Shown: positions 1 to 6,350, counted from the stretch's first letter. The stretch is DNA of 7,832 nt from Actinomycetota bacterium (GCA_003170995.1 PMXT01000036.1:1-7832), one strand, 5' to 3'. Program-made: numbers and translations. The notes: generated by a model not told the origin, from the sequence alone.

Positions 1-809
1 AGACCGATGTCCGAGCCGCCGGAGATGTTCAGGAGGATGCCGGTAGCGCCCTCGATCGAAGCGTCGAGGAGCGGCGAGGCGATCGCCTGCTGAGCGGCTT
101 CAGCGGCGCGGTTCGGCCCCGAGCCGAGACCGATGCCCATGACCGCCGTACCGGCGTCTCGCATGATCGTGAGCACGTCGGCGAAGTCGAGATTGACGAG
201 GCCCGGAGTCGTAATCAGATCGGTGATGCCCTGCACGCCCTGGCGCAGGACGTCGTCGGCCATGCAGAAGGCCTCGACGACAGTGGTCTTCTTCTCCACG
301 ACCTCCAGCAGCCGGTCGTTCTCCACCACGATCAGCGTGTCTACCTTGTCGCGCAGATCATCGATCCCGCCAAGCGCTTGATTCGATCGCTTGTGGCCCT
401 CGAAGGTAAACGGCTTCGTAACCACGCCAACGGTGAGCGCTCCCAGCTCCATCGCGATCTCGGCGACGATCGGAGCCGCGCCGGTGCCCGTACCGCCACC
501 CTCGCCGGCCGTGACAAAAACCATGTTGGCGCCCTTCAGCGCTTCCTTCAGCTCGTCGCGGCTTTCCTCGGCCGCCGCCTTGCCAACGTCCGGGTTCGCG
601 CCGGCACCGAGACCGCGCGTCGCCGTAGCGCCGATGTGGATCTTGACGTCGGCGTCGCAATTGAGAAGCGCCTGCGCGTCGGTGTTCACGACGATGAACT
701 CGACCCCGGAGATGCGGGCTTCGACCATGCGGTTGACCGCGTTCGAGCCGCCGCCGCCGACACCGACGACCTTGATCACCGCGAGATAGCTATTCGATTG
801 GTCTTTCAT
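1..809 (-). CDS. ftsZ: Cell division protein FtsZ, N-terminal 269 residues (3' end beyond window)
   Basis: FtsZ is the tubulin-like GTPase that polymerises into the cytoplasmic ring at mid-cell and organises septum synthesis. The frame is open from an ATG at 809 to the left edge, with 269 codons visible; family members are usually about 350-400 residues, so the end of the C-terminal domain, the linker and the tail that binds partners are missing. Visible motifs are the early glycine-rich nucleotide loop [12 protein letters not shown] (16-27), NTDAQAL (42-48), the tubulin signature [10 protein letters not shown] (104-113), TKPFTFEG (131-138) and the T7 synergy loop NLDFADV (206-212), whose aspartates complete the GTPase site of the next subunit. 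[14 protein letters not shown] (225-238) and SPLLD (245-249) also match the family. It is the last gene seen in the cluster, 119 bases after ftsQ. No strong Shine-Dalgarno sequence precedes the ATG, but a candidate promoter does. The identification is firm; the start is chosen because [14 protein letters not shown] follows at the usual distance. Confidence 0.98.
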   Translation of the reverse strand, partial: MKDQSNSYLAVIKVVGVGGGGSNAVNRMVEARISGVEFIVVNTDAQALLNCDADVKIHIGATATRGLGAGANPDVGKAAAEESRDELKEALKGANMVFVTAGEGGGTGTGAAPIVAEIAMELGALTVGVVTKPFTFEGHKRSNQALGGIDDLRDKVDTLIVVENDRLLEVVEKKTTVVEAFCMADDVLRQGVQGITDLITTPGLVNLDFADVLTIMRDAGTAVMGIGLGSGPNRAAEAAQQAIASPLLDASIEGATGILLNISGGSDIG

Positions 810-835
810 CTTGTGCGACTTGACCCAGGATAGAT

Positions 836-852
836 CTCGGCTGATCACCGAG
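836..852 (-). other. Short inverted repeat in the ftsZ leader
   Basis: CTCGG and CCGAG form a perfect 5-bp inverted repeat around a 7-base centre that contains the palindrome TGATCA. It lies 27 bases upstream of the ftsZ start and downstream of the predicted transcription start, so it would be in the leader RNA. It has no U-tract and is too short to call a terminator. It could be a weak leader hairpin, a protein site, or chance. Confidence 0.3.
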
Positions 853-867
853 CCTTAGTGAACCGGC

Positions 868-896
868 AGCGTACGCGCCCTTTCTGCGACTGTCAA
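868..896 (-). promoter_or_regulatory. Candidate sigma70/sigmaA-type promoter for ftsZ
   Basis: On the minus strand a perfect -35 hexamer TTGACA (896-891) is followed after exactly 17 bases by TACGCT (873-868), which fits the TAnnnT form of the -10 box common in high-GC actinobacteria. Transcription would start near 861, giving a leader of about 50 bases before the ftsZ ATG at 809. It lies wholly in the ftsQ-ftsZ gap. Dedicated ftsZ promoters just upstream of the gene are well known in actinobacteria and other groups, which supports the reading. It is a motif match only; the -10 matches the full consensus at three of six positions. Confidence 0.55.
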
Positions 897-928
897 TGCG
901 GCATTCAGCCCTCTAGGATGCTTCAACC

Positions 929-1753
929 CTAACGACCTTGGTTCGACTTCAATCCCGTTCCACCTACCGGCCGGTCGGGAACGCTGACGTCGAGATAGGC
1001 GATCGACCCGGCGGAAGGAGAGGTGAGATCGGGCAGGATTTTCTCTGCCACGGCCAGTTTCAGCGCTACCTGAGAGGCGTCGCCGAAGCGCAATTCGATG
1101 TTCGAGCCGGTCGTGAGGGTCAGCTCGCCGTCGTGAGCAACCACGCTGGTCGGGTGCAGCGAGTGCCCGGAATCGTCGAGTGCAGCAAGCACCCTGACCG
1201 CCGTTCTGACGCCGAAATTGGCTACCGGCTCACCGACTACCACCGCCGCCGAAGCCGGCGCCCAGATCCGGGGTAGATTTCGGCTTCGGCCCCGCCGGAG
1301 TGAGCGCACGACCTTGCCGCTGGTAGCTATCACCCACGCGTCTCGGCCTCGCCTGAGCACGGCAACGGGATGCTCGCGCGCGACAGAGACGCTCAGCGTA
1401 TTGGGGAAGGCGCGATCGACCTGGACCGTTCTCACCTCCGGGATCGCCAGAATCGCTTGCTCAACGCCGGCCTTGTCCAGGCCGACCAGGCTTCGGCCCC
1501 GGAACGGCTTGACGGCGGTTCTGATCTGGAGAGAGAGTGCCGGCGTGGCGCCCCTGATCTGAACCTTCTCTACCGCGAACAGCGAGCTCTTTAGTGCGAG
1601 CACATAGAGACCGACCACGACCGCGAGCACAGTAAAGAGAAGAACGAGTGTGCGCCCGCTCGGCAAGAGCGCTGGCAAAGATCGGTGCCGTTTGTGGCGG
1701 CGCCTGATAGGCACGACGACGCGCGCGGTGCTCCTGCGAGCTGTGCTGGCCAC
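929..1753 (-). CDS. ftsQ: Cell division protein FtsQ (DivIB family)
   Basis: FtsQ is a bitopic membrane protein of the divisome that joins FtsL and the FtsB/DivIC-type protein and links early ring proteins to the FtsW-FtsI synthase. The 274-residue product has a strongly basic cytoplasmic N-terminus (residues 1-33, with RRRHKRHR), one membrane segment (about 34-55) and then an extracytoplasmic POTRA domain opening with FAVEKVQIRGA (59-69) and running to about 130. The typical AFPNTLSVSVAREHPVAVL (115-133) ends the POTRA region, and the beta domain fills the rest. Its place between murB and ftsZ is standard. The start is GTG (1753-1751), 31 bases after murB. No good Shine-Dalgarno sequence sits at normal distance; an AGGAG lies 28 bases upstream, overlapping the murB stop, and no ATG, GTG or TTG in this frame lies between them. 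FtsQ sequences diverge quickly, so the call rests on topology, the POTRA pattern and location. Confidence 0.93.
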   Translation of the reverse strand: MASTARRSTARVVVPIRRRHKRHRSLPALLPSGRTLVLLFTVLAVVVGLYVLALKSSLFAVEKVQIRGATPALSLQIRTAVKPFRGRSLVGLDKAGVEQAILAIPEVRTVQVDRAFPNTLSVSVAREHPVAVLRRGRDAWVIATSGKVVRSLRRGRSRNLPRIWAPASAAVVVGEPVANFGVRTAVRVLAALDDSGHSLHPTSVVAHDGELTLTTGSNIELRFGDASQVALKLAVAEKILPDLTSPSAGSIAYLDVSVPDRPVGGTGLKSNQGR

Positions 1754-1754
1754 G

Positions 1755-1786
1755 GCGCCTAGTTCGCGGCAGCGGAAGGCGCTCCT
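1755..1786 (-). promoter_or_regulatory. Distant Shine-Dalgarno with an intervening stem-loop before ftsQ
   Basis: Read on the minus strand, AGGAG (1786-1782) overlaps the murB stop codon. GCGCCT (1782-1777) can pair fully with AGGCGC (1760-1755), which ends one base before the ftsQ GTG at 1753. An inner 3-bp stem CGC/GCG (1774-1772 and 1767-1765) could extend it. Folding would remove most of the 28 bases between AGGAG and GTG. The repeat is seen directly; its role in initiation is inference. Confidence 0.3.
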
Positions 1787-2687
1787 ACCCGTGTCGCGAG
1801 CTATCAGCGTCGAAAGGCGACAGTGAGATCTCGCCGACTAGGCGCACTTCCGGCTCGAGCACGACGCCGAAGCGCCCGAATACGCGACTTCGAGCCTCGT
1901 CCATCAGAGCGAGCGCGCCGGCCGTGGTGGCACCGCCGGTGTTCTCGATGAAGTTCGCGTGCTGAAGCGAGAACCTGGCGCCGCCGATCTGTTTGCCCTT
2001 GAGTCCGCAGGCGTCGATCATGCGCCCGGCGCCAAGCTCGTGATTCGGATTCTTGAAGACGCTGCCGAAGGAGCGGATTCCCGACGGCTGCCCGGATTTG
2101 CGCTGCTCTTTCCTGGCGCGAATGCCGCGCTCGATCTCCTCCGTCGAGCTTCGCTCGAGCCGGAGCTCGGCCTGCACGACGATCTGCCCGGGCTCGAGAT
2201 CGCAACCCCGGTAGTGAAGGCCGAGCTGGTCGCGATCGAGCCAGCGCTTCCCCTCTCCGTCGACCACGAGCGCCCGCTTCAACACGGCACCGAAATCGCT
2301 CCCCCAGGCGCCCGCGTTCATGTACACGCCGCCGCCGACGGTGCCCGGTATCGAGGCTGCGAACTCGAGCCCAGAGAGCCCGGCGGCTTGTGCCAAACGC
2401 GCGCAGAGCGCATCCGCCGCTCCGCCCCCGGCGATCATCTTCTCGCCTTCGATCTCGACCGAGGCCAGCTCGCCCTCGAGCCTGAGCGCCAGCGCCTCGA
2501 CGCCCTCGTCGGCAACGAGCAGATTGGAACCGAAGCCAAGCGGAAGAATGGGCAGATCTCGCTCCACCGCCCAGGCGAGCGCCTGGGATACGTCCTCTTC
2601 GCTCCGCGCCCGCGCGAAGCCGCGCGCCGGCCCACCGCTGCCGAAGGTCGCGAAGCGAGCGAGAGCGACATCCTGCTCGACTTTCAT
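1785..2687 (-). CDS. murB: UDP-N-acetylenolpyruvoylglucosamine reductase MurB
   Basis: MurB is the cytoplasmic flavoenzyme that uses NADPH to reduce the enolpyruvyl group of UDP-GlcNAc-enolpyruvate to UDP-MurNAc, the second committed step of peptidoglycan synthesis. At 300 residues it has the usual length of the shorter (type II, Bacillus/Staphylococcus-like) MurB. The FAD-binding region shows GFGSNLLVADEG (51-62) and ASIPGTVGGGVYMNAGAWG (111-129). SFGSVFKNP (206-214) carries the expected proton-donor serine (Ser209), and LEPEVRLVG (277-285) carries the conserved catalytic glutamate near the C-terminus. The YRxS motif reads YRGC (159-162), an unusual Ser-to-Cys change. The ATG start at 2687 overlaps the murC stop as ATGA and has the window's best ribosome binding site, GGAGG with a 7-base spacer. 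MurB acts before MurC in the pathway although it lies after it in the operon. Confidence 0.98.
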   Translation of the reverse strand: MKVEQDVALARFATFGSGGPARGFARARSEEDVSQALAWAVERDLPILPLGFGSNLLVADEGVEALALRLEGELASVEIEGEKMIAGGGAADALCARLAQAAGLSGLEFAASIPGTVGGGVYMNAGAWGSDFGAVLKRALVVDGEGKRWLDRDQLGLHYRGCDLEPGQIVVQAELRLERSSTEEIERGIRARKEQRKSGQPSGIRSFGSVFKNPNHELGAGRMIDACGLKGKQIGGARFSLQHANFIENTGGATTAGALALMDEARSRVFGRFGVVLEPEVRLVGEISLSPFDADSSRHG

Positions 2688-3877
2688 CCAAGCGCCTCCA
2701 GAAGCATCGGCCCCGCCCTGTCCACGTCGCCCGCGCCGATCGTGAACAGCAGATCTCCGGCTCTGGCCCAGCCAGCCAGGAAGCGAACTCCGTCTGCGAG
2801 CGCCGGAGTCCAGGCCAGCGGCATCCCCGGCCTGATCTCGGCCAGGGCATCGACGATCAGCTTTCCGCTCACACCGGCGACGGGTTCCTCGCGAGCGGCG
2901 TAGATATCGGCGACACAGACCGCATCGGCGACGGCGAGCGCCGAGGCGAACTCGCGCGCCAGATGACGAGTACGCGAATACAGGTGCGGTTGGAAGAAGA
3001 TACCCAGGCGCCCGTTCCCCGCCACGGCACGCGCCGCAGCGAGAGTGGCCGCGACCTCGGCCGGATGATGTGCGTAGTCGTCGAAGATGCGTACTCCACC
3101 CGCCTCGCCGCGCGCCTCGAAGCGCCTGCCTGCACCCCGGTACTCGACGATCACGCGCTCGGCGGCCGAGCGCTCCACACCCGCCAGCTCGAGTGCCGCC
3201 AGCGCCGCCGCGGCATTGAGGCGGTTGTGCTCCCCGGCCAGCGCCAGCGGCAAATCAACCGGCTCCAGCTGCTCGGCGCGCACGACCTTCGGCACCTGGG
3301 CGAGCCAATCCTCGAACAGGCGCTCGAGCTCGGCCAGCGAGGCATAGGTCGTGTGATGGTCGAGGTCGACGTTGAGCAGCACGGCGATCTCGGGCCGTAG
3401 CGACGCCACCGAGCGATCAGACTCGTCTCCCTCTACCACCAGCCAGCCGGAGCCTGCGCGGGCGTTACCGCCGAGCTGAGCGATCTCACCGCCGACGATG
3501 AAAGCCGGGTCGAGGCCGAGGCGATCTAGGCAGAAGGCGATCATCCCACTCGTGGTCGTCTTGCCGTGCGCGCCCGAGACGACGATTGATCGGCGCAACG
3601 AGACAAGCTCGGCAAGCAGGTCGGCGCGGGGCCGGCCTTCGATACGTCCGGCGAACGCGGTCGACACGTAGCGCTCCAGCCCGGGATCGGGCAGCGTGGG
3701 CTCGGGCTCGATCTCGACGGAGATTCCGGCCGCGCGCACGTTCGCCAGGTAGGGCGTCTCGGACTTGTCCCAGCCCGACACGTCCGCTCCCCACGCCTTG
3801 GCGATCACGGCGTAGGCGCTCATGCCGGCGCCGCCGATTCCAGCCAGCCACATCCTCCGACCGTGCAGCGCAGTCAC
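2684..3877 (-). CDS. murC: UDP-N-acetylmuramate--L-alanine ligase MurC (compact form)
   Basis: MurC is the cytoplasmic ATP-dependent ligase that adds L-alanine to UDP-MurNAc, the first step of stem-peptide assembly. The three Mur-ligase domains are visible: UDP-binding GIGGAGMS (13-20); the central ATPase domain with P-loop GAHGKTTTS (102-110; most homologs have GTHGKTTT), VEGDESDRS (148-156; usually EADESD) and NVDLDHH (169-175; usually DHMD); and the C-terminal domain with GEHNRLNAAAA (215-225), GAGRRFE (248-254), DDYAHHPAE (266-274), FQPHLYSRT (295-303), DIYAAREEP (324-332) and GAGDV (381-385). The last set separates MurC from MurD, MurE and MurF. At 397 residues it is short against roughly 430-490 in most bacteria. 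The loss lies between STAF and RADLLAEL (72-91) and between DHH and GEHN (173-218); all core motifs remain in frame, so it is not a broken gene. The GTG start overlaps the murG stop as GTGA, with AGGA 6 bases upstream. Confidence 0.97.
   Translation of the reverse strand: MTALHGRRMWLAGIGGAGMSAYAVIAKAWGADVSGWDKSETPYLANVRAAGISVEIEPEPTLPDPGLERYVSTAFAGRIEGRPRADLLAELVSLRRSIVVSGAHGKTTTSGMIAFCLDRLGLDPAFIVGGEIAQLGGNARAGSGWLVVEGDESDRSVASLRPEIAVLLNVDLDHHTTYASLAELERLFEDWLAQVPKVVRAEQLEPVDLPLALAGEHNRLNAAAALAALELAGVERSAAERVIVEYRGAGRRFEARGEAGGVRIFDDYAHHPAEVAATLAAARAVAGNGRLGIFFQPHLYSRTRHLAREFASALAVADAVCVADIYAAREEPVAGVSGKLIVDALAEIRPGMPLAWTPALADGVRFLAGWARAGDLLFTIGAGDVDRAGPMLLEALG
2695..2699 (-). promoter_or_regulatory. 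Strong Shine-Dalgarno site of murB
   Basis: GGAGG lies inside the last codons of murC, 7 bases before the murB ATG at 2687-2685. It fixes the murB start and, with the ATGA overlap, points to translation coupled to murC while still allowing independent ribosome entry. Confidence 0.8.
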
Positions 3878-4962
3878 GCTGCTTCCTTCCTTCGCCCGCG
3901 CGCCAGCTCGATCAACTCGTCTGCAATCTCCTCGGCGGCGTTCGGACGGGCCAAACGAAGCATCGCAGCGGACATCGCCTCCAGCCGAACGGAATCGTTC
4001 AGCAGCTCCAGCAGCAAGCCGGGCGCCTGCTCGAGCTCGCTTTCGGGCAGCGAGATCGCCCCGTCGCCCGCAACGAAGTAGCGCGCGTTCTTGGCCTGGT
4101 GATCGGCGGTCGCGTAGGGATAGGGCACGAGCAGCGCCGGCTTCCCCGCGGCCGCCAGCTCCCAGATCGAGCCGCCCGCGCGCGCCAGCACCAGATCACA
4201 GGCCGCGAGAGCCGCTCCAAACTCGTTCGTGAACCCCAGCAGCACGTAGTCCGGCCGCTTCACCCTCTCCACAAGCGCCGGGTAGTCGCGCTCCCCGGCC
4301 AGGTGCAAGATGGCCGGCCCGCTCTCGCCGAAGCGCTCGACCACGAGCTCGTTCAGCGCCCGCGCCCCCTGGCTGCCACCAAACACGAGCAGGACGGGAC
4401 CCTGCTCGGGCAGTCCGAAACGCTCGCGCGCCTGCACTCGCTCGGGTGGACGCGACCGCTCCGGCAACGGACGGCCACTGACGCGATACTTGTCTTTCTC
4501 TCTACCGGCAATCGGGAAAGAGAGGAAAACCCGGCGCGCAAACGGCTCCGCCAGCCGGTTCGCCAAGCCAAGGTGCGCGTCCGCCTCGCTCAGCGCCGCC
4601 GGAATCCGAGCCAGCCAGGCCGCCAGCACCATCGGCCCAGCCACGTAGCCGCCCGCACCGAAGACGACGTCAGGCTTGCGGCGCCTGAGGATTCGCAGGC
4701 AGGAGAAGGGGGCCACCAGAGACCGGGCCAGCCCGCGCGCCAGCGCGAGCCCGGGCCGCCGCGAGAAGCCCGAGACGCGGAAGGCGTCGAAGGCGAAGCC
4801 GGCCTGCGGCACGAGCTCGGCCTCCATGCGCTCGGACGAACCGGCGAAGGAGACTTCGACGCCACGACGCTGAAGCGCCTCAGCGACCGCGAGCGCGGGC
4901 ATGAGATGGCCGGCCGTTCCGCCGGCGGCGATCAGACATCTCAGGGGCCGCTGCTTTGTCAT
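3874..4962 (-). CDS. murG: UDP-GlcNAc:undecaprenyl-PP-MurNAc-pentapeptide GlcNAc transferase MurG
   Basis: MurG is a GT-B glycosyltransferase on the cytoplasmic face of the membrane. It moves GlcNAc from UDP-GlcNAc to lipid I, giving lipid II. The 362-residue length is normal. The N-terminal acceptor domain has the glycine loops AAGGTAGHLMPALAVAEAL (12-30) and FGAGGYVAGP (101-110). The donor domain has FGGSQGARALNE (194-205) and ARAGGSIWELAAAGKP (260-275), with Glu268 at the position that binds the UDP-GlcNAc ribose, followed by PYPYATADHQAKNA (280-293). The usually well-conserved HEQN segment reads SEADAHLGLANR (125-136), with Ser and Asp where His and Asn are expected. The ATG at 4962 is the only suitable start because the first glycine loop begins at residue 12, so the gene overlaps the 3' end of ftsW by 83 bases. 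Only a weak GGTGA precedes it, so coupling to ftsW translation is likely. Confidence 0.97.
   Translation of the reverse strand: MTKQRPLRCLIAAGGTAGHLMPALAVAEALQRRGVEVSFAGSSERMEAELVPQAGFAFDAFRVSGFSRRPGLALARGLARSLVAPFSCLRILRRRKPDVVFGAGGYVAGPMVLAAWLARIPAALSEADAHLGLANRLAEPFARRVFLSFPIAGREKDKYRVSGRPLPERSRPPERVQARERFGLPEQGPVLLVFGGSQGARALNELVVERFGESGPAILHLAGERDYPALVERVKRPDYVLLGFTNEFGAALAACDLVLARAGGSIWELAAAGKPALLVPYPYATADHQAKNARYFVAGDGAISLPESELEQAPGLLLELLNDSVRLEAMSAAMLRLARPNAAEEIADELIELARGRRKEAA
3884..3887 (-). promoter_or_regulatory. Shine-Dalgarno site of murC
   Basis: AGGA, within the repeated AAGGAAGGAA at the end of murG, lies 6 bases before the murC GTG at 3877-3875. It supports the GTG start that overlaps the murG stop codon by four bases. 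Confidence 0.55.
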
Positions 4963-6244
4963 GGTTCACCGCGATGTTAAGGAGAATGCCGACCGTCATG
5001 AGGGAGACAACCAGACTCGAGCCTCCATATGAGACAAAGGGAAGCGTGATTCCGGTCAGCGGGGCAAGTCCGAACACGGCGGCCAGGTTGATCGCGGCCT
5101 GGCCGCAGATCAGCGTCGTGAGCGAAGCGGCAACCGTCTTTCCGAACGGGTCGCGGCAGGCGAGCGCGATTCGCAGACCCGCCCAGGCGAAAAATACGTA
5201 GCAGGCGATCAACACGACGATCCCGATCAGCCCCAGCTCCTCGCCGACCACCGAGGCGATCATGTCGGTGTGGGCCTCAGGTAGGTAGTGAATCTTCTGT
5301 ACACCCTCTCCCAGCCCACGCCCGAAGATGCCGCCCGAGGCAAGCCCGAGGAGCGATTGCATGCCCTGATAACCGCTCCCCTGTGAATTGGCCACCGGGT
5401 GCAAGAAGGCGAGAATGCGATCGCGCTGGTAGGGCTCCGACAGGGCCACGACCAGCGCCAGCGTCCCCACCAAGGCGTAGGCGCGCGCAATGAGGCCGAA
5501 GGGCACCCCGGTCACCAAGAGCGCCGCCGCGCACATGACGAGAATGCTCGTGACGGTGCCGAGGTCGGGCTCGGCCGCGATCATTCCGCAGGCGATCACG
5601 ACCATCAGGCCAACCGGCTTTGCCAGCTCGCCCAGAGTCCTCGGCCGGGGACGATTTGCGAGCCGGGCGGGGATCCAAAGCGCCAGAGCCAGCTTGACCA
5701 ACTCCGATGGCTGCAAGCCGATCGACCCGAGCGAGATCCAACGCCTCGCTCCGTTGACCTGAACGCCGGCCACGAGCACCGCCAGGCAAAGCCCAAGCGA
5801 GCCTACGAGAAGCGTCGGCGCGAGCCGGCGCAGCCTCCGGTAATCGAAGTGCGTGAAGGCAATCATCGCGGCCAGCCCGGCGATGGCGTAGACGGCTTGG
5901 CGAACCAGATAGGCGCTCGCGTTGCCGTGTCCGAGCGTGGCGGTGGCCGAGGTGGAGCTGAAGACCATCACCAAGCCGAAGGCGACAAGAGCCAGAGTGG
6001 CAAAAACCAGGAGCTGAAACTCGAGCTGCATCTTCGGTGCCCGCGCGCGAGCGGGTCTGGAGCTCGAAGCATGTGTCGGTGCGGCGGCGAGGCGGACCGG
6101 TGCCTGTGTGCGTCTCGTCGAGGGTCGCGGCGACCGCGCCCTCCCTTGAGCCCGTCTCGAGGCCGTCGTCCCGGGCGGGCGATTTGCTCGCCTCGGCGCG
6201 CCGGTCCGAATCGTGCCCGTCTCCTCAAACCAGCTTCCCGTCAC
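4880..6244 (-). CDS. ftsW: Septal peptidoglycan glycosyltransferase FtsW (SEDS family)
   Basis: FtsW is the multi-pass SEDS glycosyltransferase that polymerises lipid II at the septum with its class B penicillin-binding protein partner. Conserved landmarks are LVMVFSSTSA (91-100) in the first membrane segment, NGARRWISLGSIGLQPSELVKLAL (164-187), AEPDLGT (224-230), the large extracytoplasmic loop with LPEAHTDMIASVVGEELG (321-338), whose Asp327 matches the catalytic aspartate of SEDS enzymes, and LPFVSYGGSSL (401-411). About ten membrane helices fall between 74 and 427. Position next to murD and murG favours FtsW over RodA. Two oddities stand out. With the GTG start at 6244 the protein is 454 residues and begins with a 71-residue Arg/Pro/Ala-rich, probably disordered tail; the next in-frame start, ATG at 6031 (Met72), gives a typical 383 residues. 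The basic C-terminal tail (about 429-454) is encoded in the overlap with murG. Identity is firm; the start is not. Confidence 0.95.
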   Translation of the reverse strand: MTGSWFEETGTIRTGAPRRANRPPGTTASRRAQGRARSPRPSTRRTQAPVRLAAAPTHASSSRPARARAPKMQLEFQLLVFATLALVAFGLVMVFSSTSATATLGHGNASAYLVRQAVYAIAGLAAMIAFTHFDYRRLRRLAPTLLVGSLGLCLAVLVAGVQVNGARRWISLGSIGLQPSELVKLALALWIPARLANRPRPRTLGELAKPVGLMVVIACGMIAAEPDLGTVTSILVMCAAALLVTGVPFGLIARAYALVGTLALVVALSEPYQRDRILAFLHPVANSQGSGYQGMQSLLGLASGGIFGRGLGEGVQKIHYLPEAHTDMIASVVGEELGLIGIVVLIACYVFFAWAGLRIALACRDPFGKTVAASLTTLICGQAAINLAAVFGLAPLTGITLPFVSYGGSSLVVSLMTVGILLNIAVNHDKAAAPEMSDRRRRNGRPSHARARGR

Positions 6245-6281
6245 GATAGGACGGTTCGACCGCGCGAGCGTGCTTCCTACC
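6245..6281 (-). other. Compound stem-loop at the putative ftsW start
   Basis: On the minus strand GGTAGGA (6281-6275) can pair with TCCTATC (6251-6245) over seven pairs, one of them G-U. The second arm ends directly before the GTG at 6244. Inside the loop CGGT/ACCG with a 3-base centre (6262-6252) forms a small extra hairpin. The AGGA in the outer arm is the nearest Shine-Dalgarno-like sequence and would be hidden when paired. The base pairing is seen; any role is inference. Confidence 0.3.
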
Positions 6282-6302
6282 GCGAGTGACCGAGACGAAG
6301 CG

Positions 6303-6350
6303 CTAGAGCATCCGCCGCGACCAGGAATCCGGCGCTAGCCTCGGGCTCAT
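6303..6350 (-). CDS. Possible 15-codon micro-ORF between murD and ftsW
   Basis: An ATG at 6350-6348 overlaps the murD stop as ATGA and opens a 15-codon frame ([15 protein letters not shown]) ending in TAG at 6305-6303. GGAG (6362-6359) lies 8 bases upstream, giving the same layout as the coupled murC/murB junction. The frame differs from that of ftsW. I recognise no function. It could be a translated leader that hands ribosomes on to ftsW, a relic of an older ftsW start, or chance. The Shine-Dalgarno site and ATGA overlap are its only support. Confidence 0.22.
   Translation of the reverse strand: MSPRLAPDSWSRRML

Noticed and set aside
810..928. Rho-independent terminator after ftsQ
   Set aside because: The only inverted repeat has a 5-bp stem and no T-tract on the minus strand, so termination is not supported.
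1804..2850. 348-codon minus-strand frame overlapping murB and murC in another frame
   Set aside because: Arg-rich product without motifs; the MurB and MurC frames carry all the conserved residues.
1959..2903. 314-codon plus-strand open frame opposite murB and the end of murC
   Set aside because: Lies fully opposite well-supported genes and its product shows no family motif.
3586..4980. 464-codon plus-strand open frame across murG and the murC start
   Set aside because: Antisense to two certain genes, low-complexity Arg/Pro/Gln-rich product with no recognisable motif; long shadow frames are common in GC-rich DNA.
5399..6289. 296-codon plus-strand open frame opposite ftsW
   Set aside because: Charged low-complexity product opposite conserved ftsW codons; read as a shadow.
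6300..6338. Two copies of GCGCTAG 32 bases apart in the murD-ftsW gap, considered as an operator
   Set aside because: Only seven bases long and made of common GC-rich palindromic pieces; chance is a sufficient explanation.
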